Assembly (NCBI RefSeq): GCF_022346995.1
Contig: NZ_JAKRNM010000001.1
Coordinates: forward strand, 682,001 to 746,000
Reading direction: 5' to 3'
Length of the DNA: 64,000 nt
Source: Paenibacillus sp. ACRRY
Lineage (GTDB): Bacteria > Bacillota > Bacilli > Paenibacillales > Paenibacillaceae
In this document: in pieces, positions 29,183 through 38,773 of the stretch
Numbering within the stretch: position 1 is the first letter of the stretch
Layout: each line of letters opens with the position of its first letter
The notes under the pieces: generated by a model
The model's database searches: none
What the model was told of the DNA's origin: nothing
Seen by the model: the letters and a program-made list of their open reading frames with translations, nothing else
Translations under genes and position numbers: made by a program

Positions 29183-30754
29183 ATGATTCTGAAAAAGATG
29201 GGTTTAATGATGGCTGCAGGCGTTCTGGCGATAACCACGATTACCGCCTGTAGTTCAAGCTCCACGGGTGATTCTTCCGCTTCTAGCCAGACTTCGGCCA
29301 ATGAGGATGGAACAGTCGATATCGAAGTATGGGGAACGAACATCGGTTATAAACCGATTACCAAGGGCAGCCAGTTGTATGAGTTTTATAAGGAAAAGCT
29401 TGGTGTGGGTGTGATTCATCCGTATGTGGAATGGAACGGAGGCACCAACTATCTGAACCAGCTGAACCTGAAAATCGCTGCCAATGAAATGCCTGACTTG
29501 TTCATACCTCAGCAGGGCATTGAAGACAGCTTGGCTAAAAATGGTGCCATTGCCGACCTGACCGACCTGCTGCCCAAATATGCGCCAAATGTATGGGAAG
29601 CCATCCCGCAGGAGATGTGGGATGTAGTTAAGGCAAATGATCCAACAGGTCAGGGAAGAATTTACTACATTCCAGGGGTTGTGGAATACGGAAGATACGC
29701 GAGCATGATCCGGCAGGATTGGCTCGATCAACTGGGTCTGACGATGCCGAAGACTCAGGATGAATATGTTAAGGTACTCGAAGCATTTCGGGATAATGAC
29801 CCTAACGGCAACGGCCAGAAGGATGAGCTTCCTACCGGGGGCAGGGAGCAGGCCCGGTGGATGGACCACTTGTTTGCCATGTACGGGGTAGCGATGTTCG
29901 AAGGCTATCCGGAATGGGATATATACGACGGAGAGCTGACTTATTCTGCAGTGACTCCGAATATGAGGGCAGCTCTGGAATTCGCGGCCAAGCTGTATAA
30001 GGAAGGGCTAATCGACAAGGAGTCCCTTCTGAACACGAAGGATAAGTGGGATGGAAAAATTCAATCTGACAAGGTAGGAAACTATTTTCACTGGGTCGAG
30101 CATGGCAATATGATTTTGGAGAACCTGGAGAAGAACACTGGCGTGAAGGCTAACTTTACCGTGCTTCCTGTACCGAAAGTCGAAGGATATCAAGGTTTCT
30201 ACACAATGAAGAGATTCGCACCTCCGCAGTGGGTCATCAAGAACAACAAGGATGAGAACAAGCTGATGGCCACCCTGAAGCTGCTGAACAATATATATGA
30301 CAAAAAGAACTGGAAGGATCTGTTCCTGGGCGTAGAAGGCATGCACTATGAGATGAAGGACGGCAAAGCCGTAAAGCTTCCCGATGACAAGAGCAGTCAG
30401 GAAAATCAACTTTTGAATCCATATTCGACTTTGGCGACACTTGATTTTACGATAGACCTCTTTAACAGTACGTCATCAGAAGATAGTCAATGGGCGATCG
30501 ACCAGGTGACCCGTAATATGCAGGAAGCCCAGAAATACGCGAAAGTCATTGCCGGTGACGGTATGCCAGCCAGCGTGTACGACAGCTTCCCTGATATTAA
30601 TAATCGAACGCTATATGTGGAATACGCCACGAAAATCATTCTGGGACAGTACCCGATTAGCAAGTTTGATGAGTTTGTAGATAAATGGAATACATCAGGC
30701 GGGGAAGAAGTGACCAAACGCGCAAGAGAGTGGTACGCCAAGGTCCAGAAATAA
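29183..30754 (+). CDS. Extracellular sugar-binding lipoprotein (family 1 SBP)
   Basis: Start set at ATG 29183, after AAAGGGG; in-frame codons further upstream have no such site. The 523-residue protein begins with a signal peptide ending in a lipobox (TTITAC, lipid-bearing Cys23) and a Ser/Thr-rich linker, so it is anchored outside the membrane. The rest matches the large binding proteins of the LplA/YtcQ group. It is the ligand receptor of the two permeases and may also present sugar to the YesM-type kinase. Ligand probably a pectin- or hemicellulose-derived oligosaccharide, by analogy and by its glycosidase neighbour. Confidence 0.92.
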   Translation: MILKKMGLMMAAGVLAITTITACSSSSTGDSSASSQTSANEDGTVDIEVWGTNIGYKPITKGSQLYEFYKEKLGVGVIHPYVEWNGGTNYLNQLNLKIAANEMPDLFIPQQGIEDSLAKNGAIADLTDLLPKYAPNVWEAIPQEMWDVVKANDPTGQGRIYYIPGVVEYGRYASMIRQDWLDQLGLTMPKTQDEYVKVLEAFRDNDPNGNGQKDELPTGGREQARWMDHLFAMYGVAMFEGYPEWDIYDGELTYSAVTPNMRAALEFAAKLYKEGLIDKESLLNTKDKWDGKIQSDKVGNYFHWVEHGNMILENLEKNTGVKANFTVLPVPKVEGYQGFYTMKRFAPPQWVIKNNKDENKLMATLKLLNNIYDKKNWKDLFLGVEGMHYEMKDGKAVKLPDDKSSQENQLLNPYSTLATLDFTIDLFNSTSSEDSQWAIDQVTRNMQEAQKYAKVIAGDGMPASVYDSFPDINNRTLYVEYATKIILGQYPISKFDEFVDKWNTSGGEEVTKRAREWYAKVQK

Positions 30755-30769
30755 TGAGTTAACGAAGAT

Positions 30770-30806
30770 ATTCGCCCGCATTCTGTTGAAGGCGGGCGAA
30801 TTTTAA
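30770..30806 (+). terminator. Terminator after the binding-protein gene
   Basis: ATTCGCCCGC (30770-30779) pairs perfectly with GCGGGCGAAT (30792-30801), then TTTTAAT. Read-through could still supply the glycosidase gene 65 bp beyond; no separate promoter is obvious. Confidence 0.88.
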
Positions 30807-30870
30807 TATGGATCTGACATGCAGTGTACGAATCTACGGATTGAAATAGAAGCCGGACCAGGAGGGAATC

Positions 30871-33528
30871 ATGACAAATCGGTTAATGGAAGTGCTCAAG
30901 GGTGAGGAACATAATTATATCCTACCATTTCTGTGGCAGCATGGAGAAGAGGAGCAGGTAATCCGGGAAGAGATGGCCCGTGTGGATGAGGCAGGCATCG
31001 GTGCTGTGTGTGTTGAAGCTCGGCCGCATCCTGATTTTCTGGGACCAAAATGGTGGACAGACATGGACATTATTATGGATGAAGCCCGTAAACGCGGGAT
31101 GAAGGTATGGCTGCTGGATGACGATCATTTTCCAACGGGGCATGCGGCAGGCCAAATACAGGAAGCTCCGGAAGAGCTTCACCGCTTGTTTCTAGGTGAG
31201 CGTTATATAGATACCCTGGGCCCAGCAATAGGTGCCTCTTTTTTGCTGGATACATTGCTGATGACTGGGCTTCGGCCTACGATATCGGATCGTCAACATG
31301 CAAAAGGGAAAAATCAACTGGTTTCCGCTGTTGCAGTCCGCCGGGATCCGTCCAATGGAACATTACTAAGCGACTGCGTCGACATCACTGAACATGTGCG
31401 GGACGGTATTCTGTATTGGGACATTCCCGAAGGATACTGGCGCGTATTTATAATTTCTGCCAATAAGGAGGGCGGCAGCAAGGCGCAGGAAGATTACCTG
31501 AACCCACTGGATAGAGCTTCGGTACGGATTCTGATCGATACAGTTTATGAGAAGGTTTATCAACGATATCAGGCAGATTTCGGTAAGACCTTTGCGGGTT
31601 TCTTTTCGGACGAACCTGGATTTTATAATGACCCCACCACCTTCGACTTCAATTCGAGACCTGGCAAACGAGGGGTGTCGCTTCCCTGGAGCCTTGAAAT
31701 GCCGACTTTGATGGAGCAGGCCCTCGGTGAGGACTATCGTAAGGATCTTTATCTTCTCTGGGAGAATGGGGGAGAACGATCAAATACTGTGCGATACACT
31801 TATATGAATATCGTTAGCAAGCTCTACGCAGACAACTTCTGTAGCCAAATCGGGGATTGGTGCCGAGCTCGCGGAGTTGAGTATATCGGACATGTACTCG
31901 AAGACAACAATGTTCATGCTAGGCTTGGACCCGGTGCGGGACACTTCTTCCGCTCGCTCTGGGGACAGGACATGTCGGGTCTTGATGTGGTGTTATGGCA
32001 GATTGTACCCGGCTTCGACCAATTGAGTTTCCGTACCACTTCAGGAGAGACGGACAGTCTGTTCTTCCACTATGGCCTGGCGAAGCTGGCCGTATCGCTC
32101 GGACACATTGATCCGAAAAAACAAGGCCGGACCATGTGCGAATTGTACGGGGCCTACGGCTGGACGGAAGGCTTGAAGCTGATGAAGTGGCTTACCGACC
32201 ATATGCTGGTGCGCGGAGTTAACTACTTCGTCCCGCATGCTTTTACACAGAAACCCTTCCTGGATCCGGATTGCCCACCGCATATGTATGCAGGCGGTAA
32301 AAATCCGCAGTATCGATACTACAAACATCTAAATCAATATATGAACCGAATTAGTCACTTAATTTCTGGTGGAAGGCACGTGGCAACTGCAGGTGTTGTT
32401 TATCACGCTGAAGCCGAGTGGTCAGGGGAAGCCATGTATTTTCAGGAGCCCGTCAGGGAGTTGATGCAGCATCAGATTGACTGCGATATTCTTCCGATCG
32501 ATGTTCTTCTGGACGGAGCGAGTGTGAGGGATGGCAGACTGCATGTGCATCTGGAAGATTATGCATGCCTGATTCTGCCTAATGCGGATGCGCTTCCTGC
32601 GGCGCTTCTGCGGCGTTTAGTTCAGTTTACTGAACAGGGGCTGGCCATATATTTTATTGACGGACTGCCCACACGTTCCAGCGAAGGCATTGAAGTTGCT
32701 GGTGAGATCTCCTGTCTTGCGAGTCATAGGAACGTTAAGAAGGTAGCGCTGAACAAGGTGTCTCAGGATCTGATTAGCAATGGATATTTCGATATTCAGT
32801 TGTGTTCGCATGAACCTTATCTGCGGCATTATCACTATGTTCATCCTGATTTGGATGTATTTATGTTCTTCAATGAGAGTCCGCATGACACGATACGTAC
32901 AGAGGTTGTTTTACCTGTAAAAGGCGAGATCTATGCCTATGATGCTTTTCGGAATCGCTTGAGCCACTTGACTACGTCAGACACTCATCCGAGGTCGGTG
33001 CCGCTGACGCTGTATCCTTATGAATCCATCGTTCTGCTTTATGGAGATCACTTGGGTAGTCATGTGATAGGTTCAGTAGATATAGAGTTCAACCAAACCA
33101 TGGATCTACAAGCCAAGTGGACAGTGTCAACGGCGGACGCTGAACAGTATCCTCATTTTGTGGAGTGGGGCCAATTAAGGACGTTAACCAATATGAGTTC
33201 GCCCGATTATCTGCCACATTTTTCCGGAACGTTTCGTTATGAAACACAATTTGAATGGAAGGAATTCGTTAACCAAGCAATTATAGATCTGGGCGAGGTG
33301 TACGAAACGGCAGAAGTGTGGTTAAACGGTGAGCATATTGGCGTTCGGATCTGTCCACCTTATCGATTCGAAATCAATGGGGAGTTAAAGAAAGGGGAGA
33401 ATAAACTAGTTATTGAAGTTACAAATACGTTGGTAAAAGATCAGCGAGATTTCTTGTCATCTTTTGCCCAACAGGAACCAAGTGGACTTATTGGACCCAT
33501 TCAATTGAATAAGTCTGGAGTTTGCTAG
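30871..33528 (+). CDS. Glycoside hydrolase, GH106-like (putative alpha-L-rhamnosidase)
   Basis: An 885-residue enzyme with no signal peptide, so it acts on imported sugar. The N-terminal barrel begins FLWQHGEEEQVIREEMARV and holds an acidic candidate catalytic site FFSDEPGF (Glu248). The C-terminal 150 residues form a GH2-like jelly-roll (EVYETAEVWLNGEHIGVR). This layout fits the Glyco_hydro_106 group, whose known members cleave alpha-L-rhamnosides. AGGAGGG precedes the ATG. It follows the sugar ABC operon on the same strand and probably processes the imported oligosaccharide. Rhamnosidase activity itself is inferred from the family and could be wrong. Confidence 0.78.
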   Translation: MTNRLMEVLKGEEHNYILPFLWQHGEEEQVIREEMARVDEAGIGAVCVEARPHPDFLGPKWWTDMDIIMDEARKRGMKVWLLDDDHFPTGHAAGQIQEAPEELHRLFLGERYIDTLGPAIGASFLLDTLLMTGLRPTISDRQHAKGKNQLVSAVAVRRDPSNGTLLSDCVDITEHVRDGILYWDIPEGYWRVFIISANKEGGSKAQEDYLNPLDRASVRILIDTVYEKVYQRYQADFGKTFAGFFSDEPGFYNDPTTFDFNSRPGKRGVSLPWSLEMPTLMEQALGEDYRKDLYLLWENGGERSNTVRYTYMNIVSKLYADNFCSQIGDWCRARGVEYIGHVLEDNNVHARLGPGAGHFFRSLWGQDMSGLDVVLWQIVPGFDQLSFRTTSGETDSLFFHYGLAKLAVSLGHIDPKKQGRTMCELYGAYGWTEGLKLMKWLTDHMLVRGVNYFVPHAFTQKPFLDPDCPPHMYAGGKNPQYRYYKHLNQYMNRISHLISGGRHVATAGVVYHAEAEWSGEAMYFQEPVRELMQHQIDCDILPIDVLLDGASVRDGRLHVHLEDYACLILPNADALPAALLRRLVQFTEQGLAIYFIDGLPTRSSEGIEVAGEISCLASHRNVKKVALNKVSQDLISNGYFDIQLCSHEPYLRHYHYVHPDLDVFMFFNESPHDTIRTEVVLPVKGEIYAYDAFRNRLSHLTTSDTHPRSVPLTLYPYESIVLLYGDHLGSHVIGSVDIEFNQTMDLQAKWTVSTADAEQYPHFVEWGQLRTLTNMSSPDYLPHFSGTFRYETQFEWKEFVNQAIIDLGEVYETAEVWLNGEHIGVRICPPYRFEINGELKKGENKLVIEVTNTLVKDQRDFLSSFAQQEPSGLIGPIQLNKSGVC

Positions 33529-33597
33529 AGATGGTCGAACGGCTGTTGCTTGGGGCTACGTATCCGTTATGAGAAAATAAATAAAGATGCAAACAGA

Positions 33598-33632
33598 AGA
33601 GCTGCTCTAATGATTCAGAGCAGCTTTTCATT
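33598..33632 (+). terminator. Terminator after the GH106-like gene
   Basis: AGCTGCTCT (33600-33608) pairs perfectly with AGAGCAGCT (33617-33625), followed by TTTCATTG. Confidence 0.8.
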
Positions 33633-33755
33633 GTGTTTTTGATGCAGCTTTCCAGAGGTGCAGTCTGCTCATCACGTTCTTCGCGGAACTCAACATTACA
33701 GCAGATTTATTGATGTCAGAATGCTTCTGATCTGTATTAGGCGGACTAATCTGTC

Positions 33756-34727
33756 TTATTTACTCCCCATATATCGATCAAGGTACTCATTCAACTTTTC
33801 TATATATTTTAAATATAGCTTATTGTCATTTTGCAGACCGTGCCCCGAATGAGAAAACTCGAAATAATCATGGGGAACATTATTTTCTTCCAATGCATTG
33901 ATCAGATATTTAACTGTTCCGAACGGGGCGACCTTGTCGTATTTACCATAGGCAGCTAGCGTTGGTACAGTATTTTTATCAATCCACATAAACGGTGAAA
34001 TATCTCTGACTGCTTCATCATAGCTTGCTTTTCCTATCATATCTGTTGTAATCGCGTTACCAGACATAACGCTGAATAAGCTTGCTGCTGCCTCTGGATT
34101 CTGATCCAAACCGTAGGTAACCCAGTCCTCTGGATAAAAGCTCGGTGGACCTACCATCTCAAACACCATTTTTACAGGAAGAGGAGAGGTGTCCGCATCA
34201 CGGTAAGCATACAATAGCGCCAGAGTTCCACCTGCCGAGCCACCGGATATCGCCATTCTATCGAGATTGTAGCCTAACTTTTCCGCTTCCGCTTTTACAA
34301 CGGGAATACTTTTTTTGATCTCCTGTGACATAGTGTATACACTGGCTTCGGGGTTATTTTCATTACGAAGCGTATAATTAATACCAGCGGCGACAAAACC
34401 TTTTGAAGTAAGCCATTCCAGCATATTGGCATCATCGCTTTTGTCACCAGTCGAAAAACCTCCTGCATGGAGATAGACGACAAGACCATAATTTTTCTTT
34501 GTATTGTCTGCTGGGACATAGAGATCAAATTTATTTTGCTTCTTATCGTCATAGGCGATATCAGAATATACATGCCCAACGGTGTCATTCCAATGAACCT
34601 GCATCTCTCCAGACAGTGGATTGTATGTCATTTTGATGATTGCTGAAGCCGCGAACACAAGAATAAAAACACCTACATAAATAAATCCCCACAATATTTT
34701 TTTCCTGCCTTTTCTTTCATTTTTCAT
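33756..34727 (-). CDS. Membrane-anchored alpha/beta hydrolase
   Basis: A 323-residue protein with one N-terminal membrane helix (residues 11-32), so the catalytic domain faces outward. The hormone-sensitive-lipase-like pattern is clear: oxyanion motif HAGG at 87-90, nucleophile Ser164 in GGSAGG, likely Asp264 (GKYDKV) and His296 (HSGHG). It should cleave an ester, acyl or peptide-like bond on the outside of the cell. GGAGGT precedes the ATG, and the upstream 44-codon ORF ends in an ATGA overlap with it, so the two are translationally coupled. The same type of gene recurs at 37749 and 41618. Confidence 0.85.
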   Translation of the reverse strand: MKNERKGRKKILWGFIYVGVFILVFAASAIIKMTYNPLSGEMQVHWNDTVGHVYSDIAYDDKKQNKFDLYVPADNTKKNYGLVVYLHAGGFSTGDKSDDANMLEWLTSKGFVAAGINYTLRNENNPEASVYTMSQEIKKSIPVVKAEAEKLGYNLDRMAISGGSAGGTLALLYAYRDADTSPLPVKMVFEMVGPPSFYPEDWVTYGLDQNPEAAASLFSVMSGNAITTDMIGKASYDEAVRDISPFMWIDKNTVPTLAAYGKYDKVAPFGTVKYLINALEENNVPHDYFEFSHSGHGLQNDNKLYLKYIEKLNEYLDRYMGSK

Positions 34728-34858
34728 AAGAAGTTACCTCCAAACAATGTACCGCCGAGCAAAAAGTTCATAAATGCCCGCACCGCAAGACGGCCCAAAA
34801 CGGCAGCTACGATGATAACTAAAATCAGAATAACTATACGCTTTTGTGAAAGTGTCAT
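34724..34858 (-). CDS. Tiny membrane protein upstream of and coupled to the hydrolase
   Basis: A 44-residue ORF: starts MTLSQKRIVILILVIIVAAV, one strong membrane helix (about 8-22) and a Gly/Phe-rich tail. AAGGAG lies eight bases before its ATG, and its TGA overlaps the hydrolase ATG (ATGA). Both facts argue that it is really translated. I do not recognise the family. It may be a small subunit or anchor for the hydrolase, or simply couple its translation. A similar pairing, a 40-codon membrane ORF before a hydrolase, occurs at 41473. Confidence 0.7.
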   Translation of the reverse strand: MTLSQKRIVILILVIIVAAVLGRLAVRAFMNFLLGGTLFGGNFL

Positions 34859-35005
34859 CTCTTAATCTCCTTATCCATTTCTTAGGGGTGTTATCCCTTG
34901 AGTTGTTTTACATAATGTTCGGGCCTTTTCCGTCAGAGGGATTTGGTTATCAATTTCTCCTTTATCTACTGAATACATCCGTTGTATGAACTCCATAAAA
35001 TAGAC

Positions 35006-35075
35006 GTATCATTTTTTGTGTAACAAATGTATCATTGGTTAAAATCAGAATCAATGAATCAACAGAAAATGATAC
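35006..35075. repeat. Three copies of GTATCATT around the TetR start
   Basis: GTATCATT at 35006-35013 and 35029-35036, and its reverse complement AATGATAC at 35068-35075. They lie between the divergent microprotein/hydrolase and TetR genes and could be operator half-sites of that TetR protein. A weak promoter, TTGTGT-17-TTAAAA, overlaps them. Confidence 0.45.
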
Positions 35076-35094
35076 AGAAAGGAAAAAATGTAAC

Positions 35095-35610
35095 GTGGAA
35101 GATAAAAGATTGAAAAACACACATGTGAAGCTTCAAATTACAAAATCACTTCTTGATTTGTTGAAATTGAAAGAACTCAAGGCGATTACAATCAGTGATC
35201 TTACCTCAACAGCACAAGTAAGTCGCGTTTCGTTTTACAGAAATTATGATGAAAAAGAAGATGTGCTGAAAGAATATCTTTATCAATTAATAGACAGTTG
35301 GTATAAGGAATATCAAGATAGTGGTGGTACATCGGAAGATGAACTTTTGGGGAGTTTGTTCGGACACTTTAGTAAAAATAGAGATTTTTATCTGCTTCTT
35401 AGCCAAAGGAAATTGTTCTATCTGCTGAAAGAAATACTCAAAGAACTATTCGGGCCAAAACCAGAATATCCAAACTTTGGTGCTTATGTAGCAGCTTATT
35501 TTTCATATGGATTGTTCGGATGGATTGAAGAATGGTTTGCTAGAGGTATGCAGGAAACTTCAGAAGAAATGACTTTACTTTTAAAAAATCGTGAGTTAAA
35601 TAAGAATTAA
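35095..35610 (+). CDS. TetR/AcrR-family regulator
   Basis: An HTH (AITISDLTSTAQVSRVSFYRNY) followed by a helical domain of about 115 residues. Start is uncertain: GTG 35095 is preferred because AAAGGA lies ahead of it and because the TTG at 35035 sits inside a repeated operator-like sequence; that gives 171 residues. It is divergent from the microprotein-hydrolase pair, which it may repress. The ligand is unknown. Confidence 0.85.
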   Translation: MEDKRLKNTHVKLQITKSLLDLLKLKELKAITISDLTSTAQVSRVSFYRNYDEKEDVLKEYLYQLIDSWYKEYQDSGGTSEDELLGSLFGHFSKNRDFYLLLSQRKLFYLLKEILKELFGPKPEYPNFGAYVAAYFSYGLFGWIEEWFARGMQETSEEMTLLLKNRELNKN

Positions 35611-35654
35611 TTTCCTGTAGTTGCAGGAATTTGAATATGCATACCATAAGTGAA

Positions 35655-35696
35655 TAATCCCATTTTCTCAATCTAGATGCTGAGAAAATGGGATTA
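35655..35696. terminator. Bidirectional terminator-like hairpin, 16-bp perfect stem
   Basis: TAATCCCATTTTCTCA (35655-35670) pairs perfectly with TGAGAAAATGGGATTA (35681-35696), loop of ten. It separates the convergent TetR and kinase genes. There is only a short T run on either strand. Confidence 0.65.
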
Positions 35697-35699
35697 ATT

Positions 35700-36782
35700 C
35701 TAGGTTGAAGGAAGAATCACTTCAAAAGTTGTACCTGTGTCACCTGAGCTTGCAACCCGAATCGTCCCACCATGCAATATAACAATCTTTTGCGCTATAC
35801 TTAAACCCAATCCATTGCCAGGGGAGGCGTGAGAAGGATCTCCTTGATAGAATTTATCAAATATGTGCTTTTGCTCATAGGCATCAATCCCTGGACCGTT
35901 GTTGTGAATAGATATACTAACATGTTGAATCTGCGAATTCATATCGATTGTGATCTCGGAATACGAAGGCGAATACTTAATGGCATTGTCCAGAAGATTG
36001 ATCCAAACTTGACTAAGCATATCTTCATTTGCAGTAACCATAAATTCAGAAGAATCAAACTGAAAGGTTATATTTTTCACAGACCATTTCGGCTCCAACA
36101 ATACAATAACCGTTCGGATGTGCTCGGTTAAGTTGAAAGTTGTTTTCTCAGTGATGATGGCTTGGCTTTCGATCTTGGATAACTGAAGCACATTTGTAGC
36201 AAGTTCTGCCAAACGTTCCGATTCATTGATGATGATATCCAAATACTCATTGCGTTCCTCATCGGATAAGTTTTTTCTTTTCAGAACTTTCGCGTACCCT
36301 CGTAAGGAAACGATCGGTGTTTTAAATTCATGCGAAAAATTATTAATAAAATCGGACCGCAGCATTTCAAGACTACCGAGTTCTTCAGCCATGTGATTAA
36401 AACTTCTGTTCAACTTTCTTAACTCTTTAGGCCCCTTAAGGTGAATACGGACGGAAAAATTCCCTTTGGCCAGCTCTTCTGAAGCATGTATAACTTTTCG
36501 AATGGGAGAGAGCGGGATTCGGCTAAATATCAACGATGCAAGGATACTGACCAGAATACTCACGGTTCCAAAATATGTAACAAGAACTAAGCCGCCTCCT
36601 GAATTAGGGTCTTCGGCTGGAGGGGAAGTGTAGAGTCCGATATACACAAAAAACACGACAATGACCAACGAAAGAAAAATGGATATGAGCAAAATAAACA
36701 ACACAATGAACGTAAACATAAAAGTTAGCCCAAATCCACGTAACGATCTCTCTCTGAGAAAGTTTATTATCCTTCTACTCAC
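35700..36782 (-). CDS. Sensor histidine kinase (OmpR-partner type)
   Basis: A 360-residue kinase: two N-terminal membrane helices (about 18-50 and 66-88) with a very short outside loop of about 15 residues, a HAMP linker (90-142), HisKA with His151 (FSHEFKTP) and an HATPase domain (NNGPGID, GNGLGLSI). The short loop means that it probably senses the membrane or a partner protein such as an ABC transporter, not a free ligand. It overlaps the response regulator gene upstream by 8 bp. Confidence 0.92.
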   Translation of the reverse strand: MSRRIINFLRERSLRGFGLTFMFTFIVLFILLISIFLSLVIVVFFVYIGLYTSPPAEDPNSGGGLVLVTYFGTVSILVSILASLIFSRIPLSPIRKVIHASEELAKGNFSVRIHLKGPKELRKLNRSFNHMAEELGSLEMLRSDFINNFSHEFKTPIVSLRGYAKVLKRKNLSDEERNEYLDIIINESERLAELATNVLQLSKIESQAIITEKTTFNLTEHIRTVIVLLEPKWSVKNITFQFDSSEFMVTANEDMLSQVWINLLDNAIKYSPSYSEITIDMNSQIQHVSISIHNNGPGIDAYEQKHIFDKFYQGDPSHASPGNGLGLSIAQKIVILHGGTIRVASSGDTGTTFEVILPST

Positions 36783-37452
36783 TATGTTTTACCGCCTTGT
36801 AGCCAATACCTCGGATGGATATGATTTCAAATTCCGGATAATCTCCAAATCGCTTTCTTAGACGGTTGATGTGAACATTTAACGTAATATCACTTGTTTC
36901 AGAGTCCATACCCCAAATTTCATCCATTAACTGAATACGGGTAAATATCTTATCTGGGTACGACAGCAATTTGTACAATAAATAAAATTCCTTCTGCGGC
37001 AATGTCTGCACTTCATTCTCTCTTGACACCGATAATTCATCGTATTGCAGCATGATTTTTCCTATTTGAAGCTTCCGTTCATTTTGGATCTTGGCTCGCC
37101 GAAGCAAAGCCTTAATCCGAAGCAGCATTTCGTCTTCGTCTACAGGTTTGATCATATAATCGTCTGTTCCTGCCATAAAGCCTTTACGTTTGTCTGCCGG
37201 CAAATGTTTTGCACTAACCATCAGAATAGGAATATCATTTTTGCTCTCTCGGATCGTTTGAGTCAGCTCGAATCCATCCATTTGAGGCATCATGATATCA
37301 AGAACCATTAAATCAATATGCTGTTTGTCTAATAATTCTAATGCCACGGTGCCGTTCTCCGCCAAAAACACCTCGTATCCTGCAGACCCAATGATCGTTT
37401 TCATTAATTTGGCCGTATTTTTATCGTCTTCTACAACGAGAATTTGAAACAT
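36775..37452 (-). CDS. Response regulator, OmpR/PhoB family
   Basis: 225 residues from the ATG at 37452, chosen because AAAGGA stands nine bases ahead; ATG 37458 is an alternative. The receiver domain has Asp52 (LDIMMPQMDG) and the conserved Lys in IKPVDE; the winged-helix DNA-binding domain is at about 128-225. Such proteins bind direct repeats with an 11-bp period. GTTTAT-N5-GTTTAT occurs in the promoter regions of the neighbouring hydrolase (37544) and ABC exporter (39018) and is the likely target. Confidence 0.93.
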   Translation of the reverse strand: MFQILVVEDDKNTAKLMKTIIGSAGYEVFLAENGTVALELLDKQHIDLMVLDIMMPQMDGFELTQTIRESKNDIPILMVSAKHLPADKRKGFMAGTDDYMIKPVDEDEMLLRIKALLRRAKIQNERKLQIGKIMLQYDELSVSRENEVQTLPQKEFYLLYKLLSYPDKIFTRIQLMDEIWGMDSETSDITLNVHINRLRKRFGDYPEFEIISIRGIGYKAVKHSE

Positions 37453-37543
37453 TCCCATCAATCCTTTCCGTAACTATGTAATAACTGAACTGGCATTCTA
37501 TCATAATCTCCTGTTTGATGTGAACCACGAGTAAGACGCTTTT

Positions 37544-37576
37544 GTTTATTTTCAGTTTATATACTCATGGTAATGT
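37544..37576 (+). promoter_or_regulatory. OmpR-type activator box and -10, hydrolase promoter
   Basis: GTTTATTTTCAGTTTAT (37544-37560) is followed after 10 bp by TAATGT (37571-37576). The same 17-mer, same 10-bp gap and a -10 occur at 39018-39050. The -35 region is replaced by the repeat. Transcription would run toward the hydrolase at 37749 with a long leader; the box may also affect the divergent regulator gene. Confidence 0.65.
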
Positions 37577-37748
37577 AAGTCCAGCGGCGTGCAATTATCA
37601 AACTCAGGATGTGCCGGATCTATATTAGAATGATCAATTGCTTGTAAAATTAGGTTTACAAAATCATGTGCATGTTATTCTGGCCATGATTTCATGAAAT
37701 AACCGTTAAATGATGGGGAGAATGGAAAGGTTAATGAGGTGAAGGTTT

Positions 37749-38705
37749 ATGAAAATAATCAAAAGAATAGCGCTGACTGTAGTGGTTATCGTAATTGTTG
37801 TTATTGTTGGGATTTTAGCGATTTTTTCGTATCGTAATCAAAATTATTATAAGTTAGTAAAGACTGATAAACCTAGCGAAGCACAGTATACAGCACTCGG
37901 GCCATACAAGGTTTCTTATCAGGAATTTGACTCAGAAAATGAAGCCTTTAAAAAAAATGAGATTTGGTACCCATCCGAAATGAAAGAAAGTTCGTCTGAA
38001 CTTCCCCTCGTTATCATGGCCAACGGTACGGGGATCACAGCTTCAAAATACAAAGCAGTTTTTAAACATCTGGCTTCATGGGGGTTCATTGTGGTTGGTA
38101 ATGAGGACGAAAATTCGCGAACAGGAGCATCATCATCTGCGAGCCTTAACTTCATGCTAAGTTTGAACGAGGATAGCACTAGTGATTTTTATGGAAAGAT
38201 TGATGTAGATAACATCGGAATTGGGGGACATTCACAAGGCGGCGTAGGAGCAATAAATGCGGTAACCAAGCAGGACAACGGCAGCTATTACAAAGCCATG
38301 TATACAGCTAGCACCACTTCAAGCTTTTGGGGACAGGAAAACCAATTGGGAACGGATTGGAGCTACGACGTATCAAAGATCAATATTCCCTATTTTATGG
38401 TTGCTGGTACAGGATCTTTTGATGCGGGAACTGCCGAAGACATCACGGCAACCGAAGGACAAGGTATTACTCCACTTTGGTCACTTTATAAAAATTATAC
38501 GGATATTCCCGATACAGTAACCAAAGTTATGGCAAGGCGGGTCAACACGGACCACGGTGATATGCTCACCCATGCTGACGGATATATGACAGCCTGGTTT
38601 ATGTATTGGCTGAAAGGTGATCCACAGGCAGGAAACGTATTCTATGGTAACGATGCAGAGTTACTTGCAAATGAGAACTGGCAAGATGTTATGAGAAGTC
38701 AATGA
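37749..38705 (+). CDS. Membrane-anchored alpha/beta hydrolase (chlorophyllase/dienelactone-like)
   Basis: A 318-residue protein with an N-terminal membrane helix (5-27) and an outside hydrolase domain; nucleophile Ser162 in GHSQGG (160-165), and a late His in VNTDHGDML. It resembles poly(ethylene terephthalate)/chlorophyllase-type hydrolases more than the HSL-like enzymes on either side. GAGGTGAAGG precedes the ATG. It is divergent from the OmpR-type regulator and carries its putative binding box in the promoter, so it is probably part of the same response as the ABC exporter. Substrate unknown, possibly a lipid or lipopeptide ester. Confidence 0.83.
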   Translation: MKIIKRIALTVVVIVIVVIVGILAIFSYRNQNYYKLVKTDKPSEAQYTALGPYKVSYQEFDSENEAFKKNEIWYPSEMKESSSELPLVIMANGTGITASKYKAVFKHLASWGFIVVGNEDENSRTGASSSASLNFMLSLNEDSTSDFYGKIDVDNIGIGGHSQGGVGAINAVTKQDNGSYYKAMYTASTTSSFWGQENQLGTDWSYDVSKINIPYFMVAGTGSFDAGTAEDITATEGQGITPLWSLYKNYTDIPDTVTKVMARRVNTDHGDMLTHADGYMTAWFMYWLKGDPQAGNVFYGNDAELLANENWQDVMRSQ

Positions 38706-38747
38706 TTCATGCTGACATACTGCTATAACCATGCGATCATTCTGATC

Positions 38748-38773
38748 AAGGACTGGATTCCAGTCCTTTTTTA
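38748..38773 (+). terminator. Terminator after the hydrolase
   Basis: AAGGACTGG-ATT-CCAGTCCTT (38748-38768) followed by TTTT. Confidence 0.9.
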
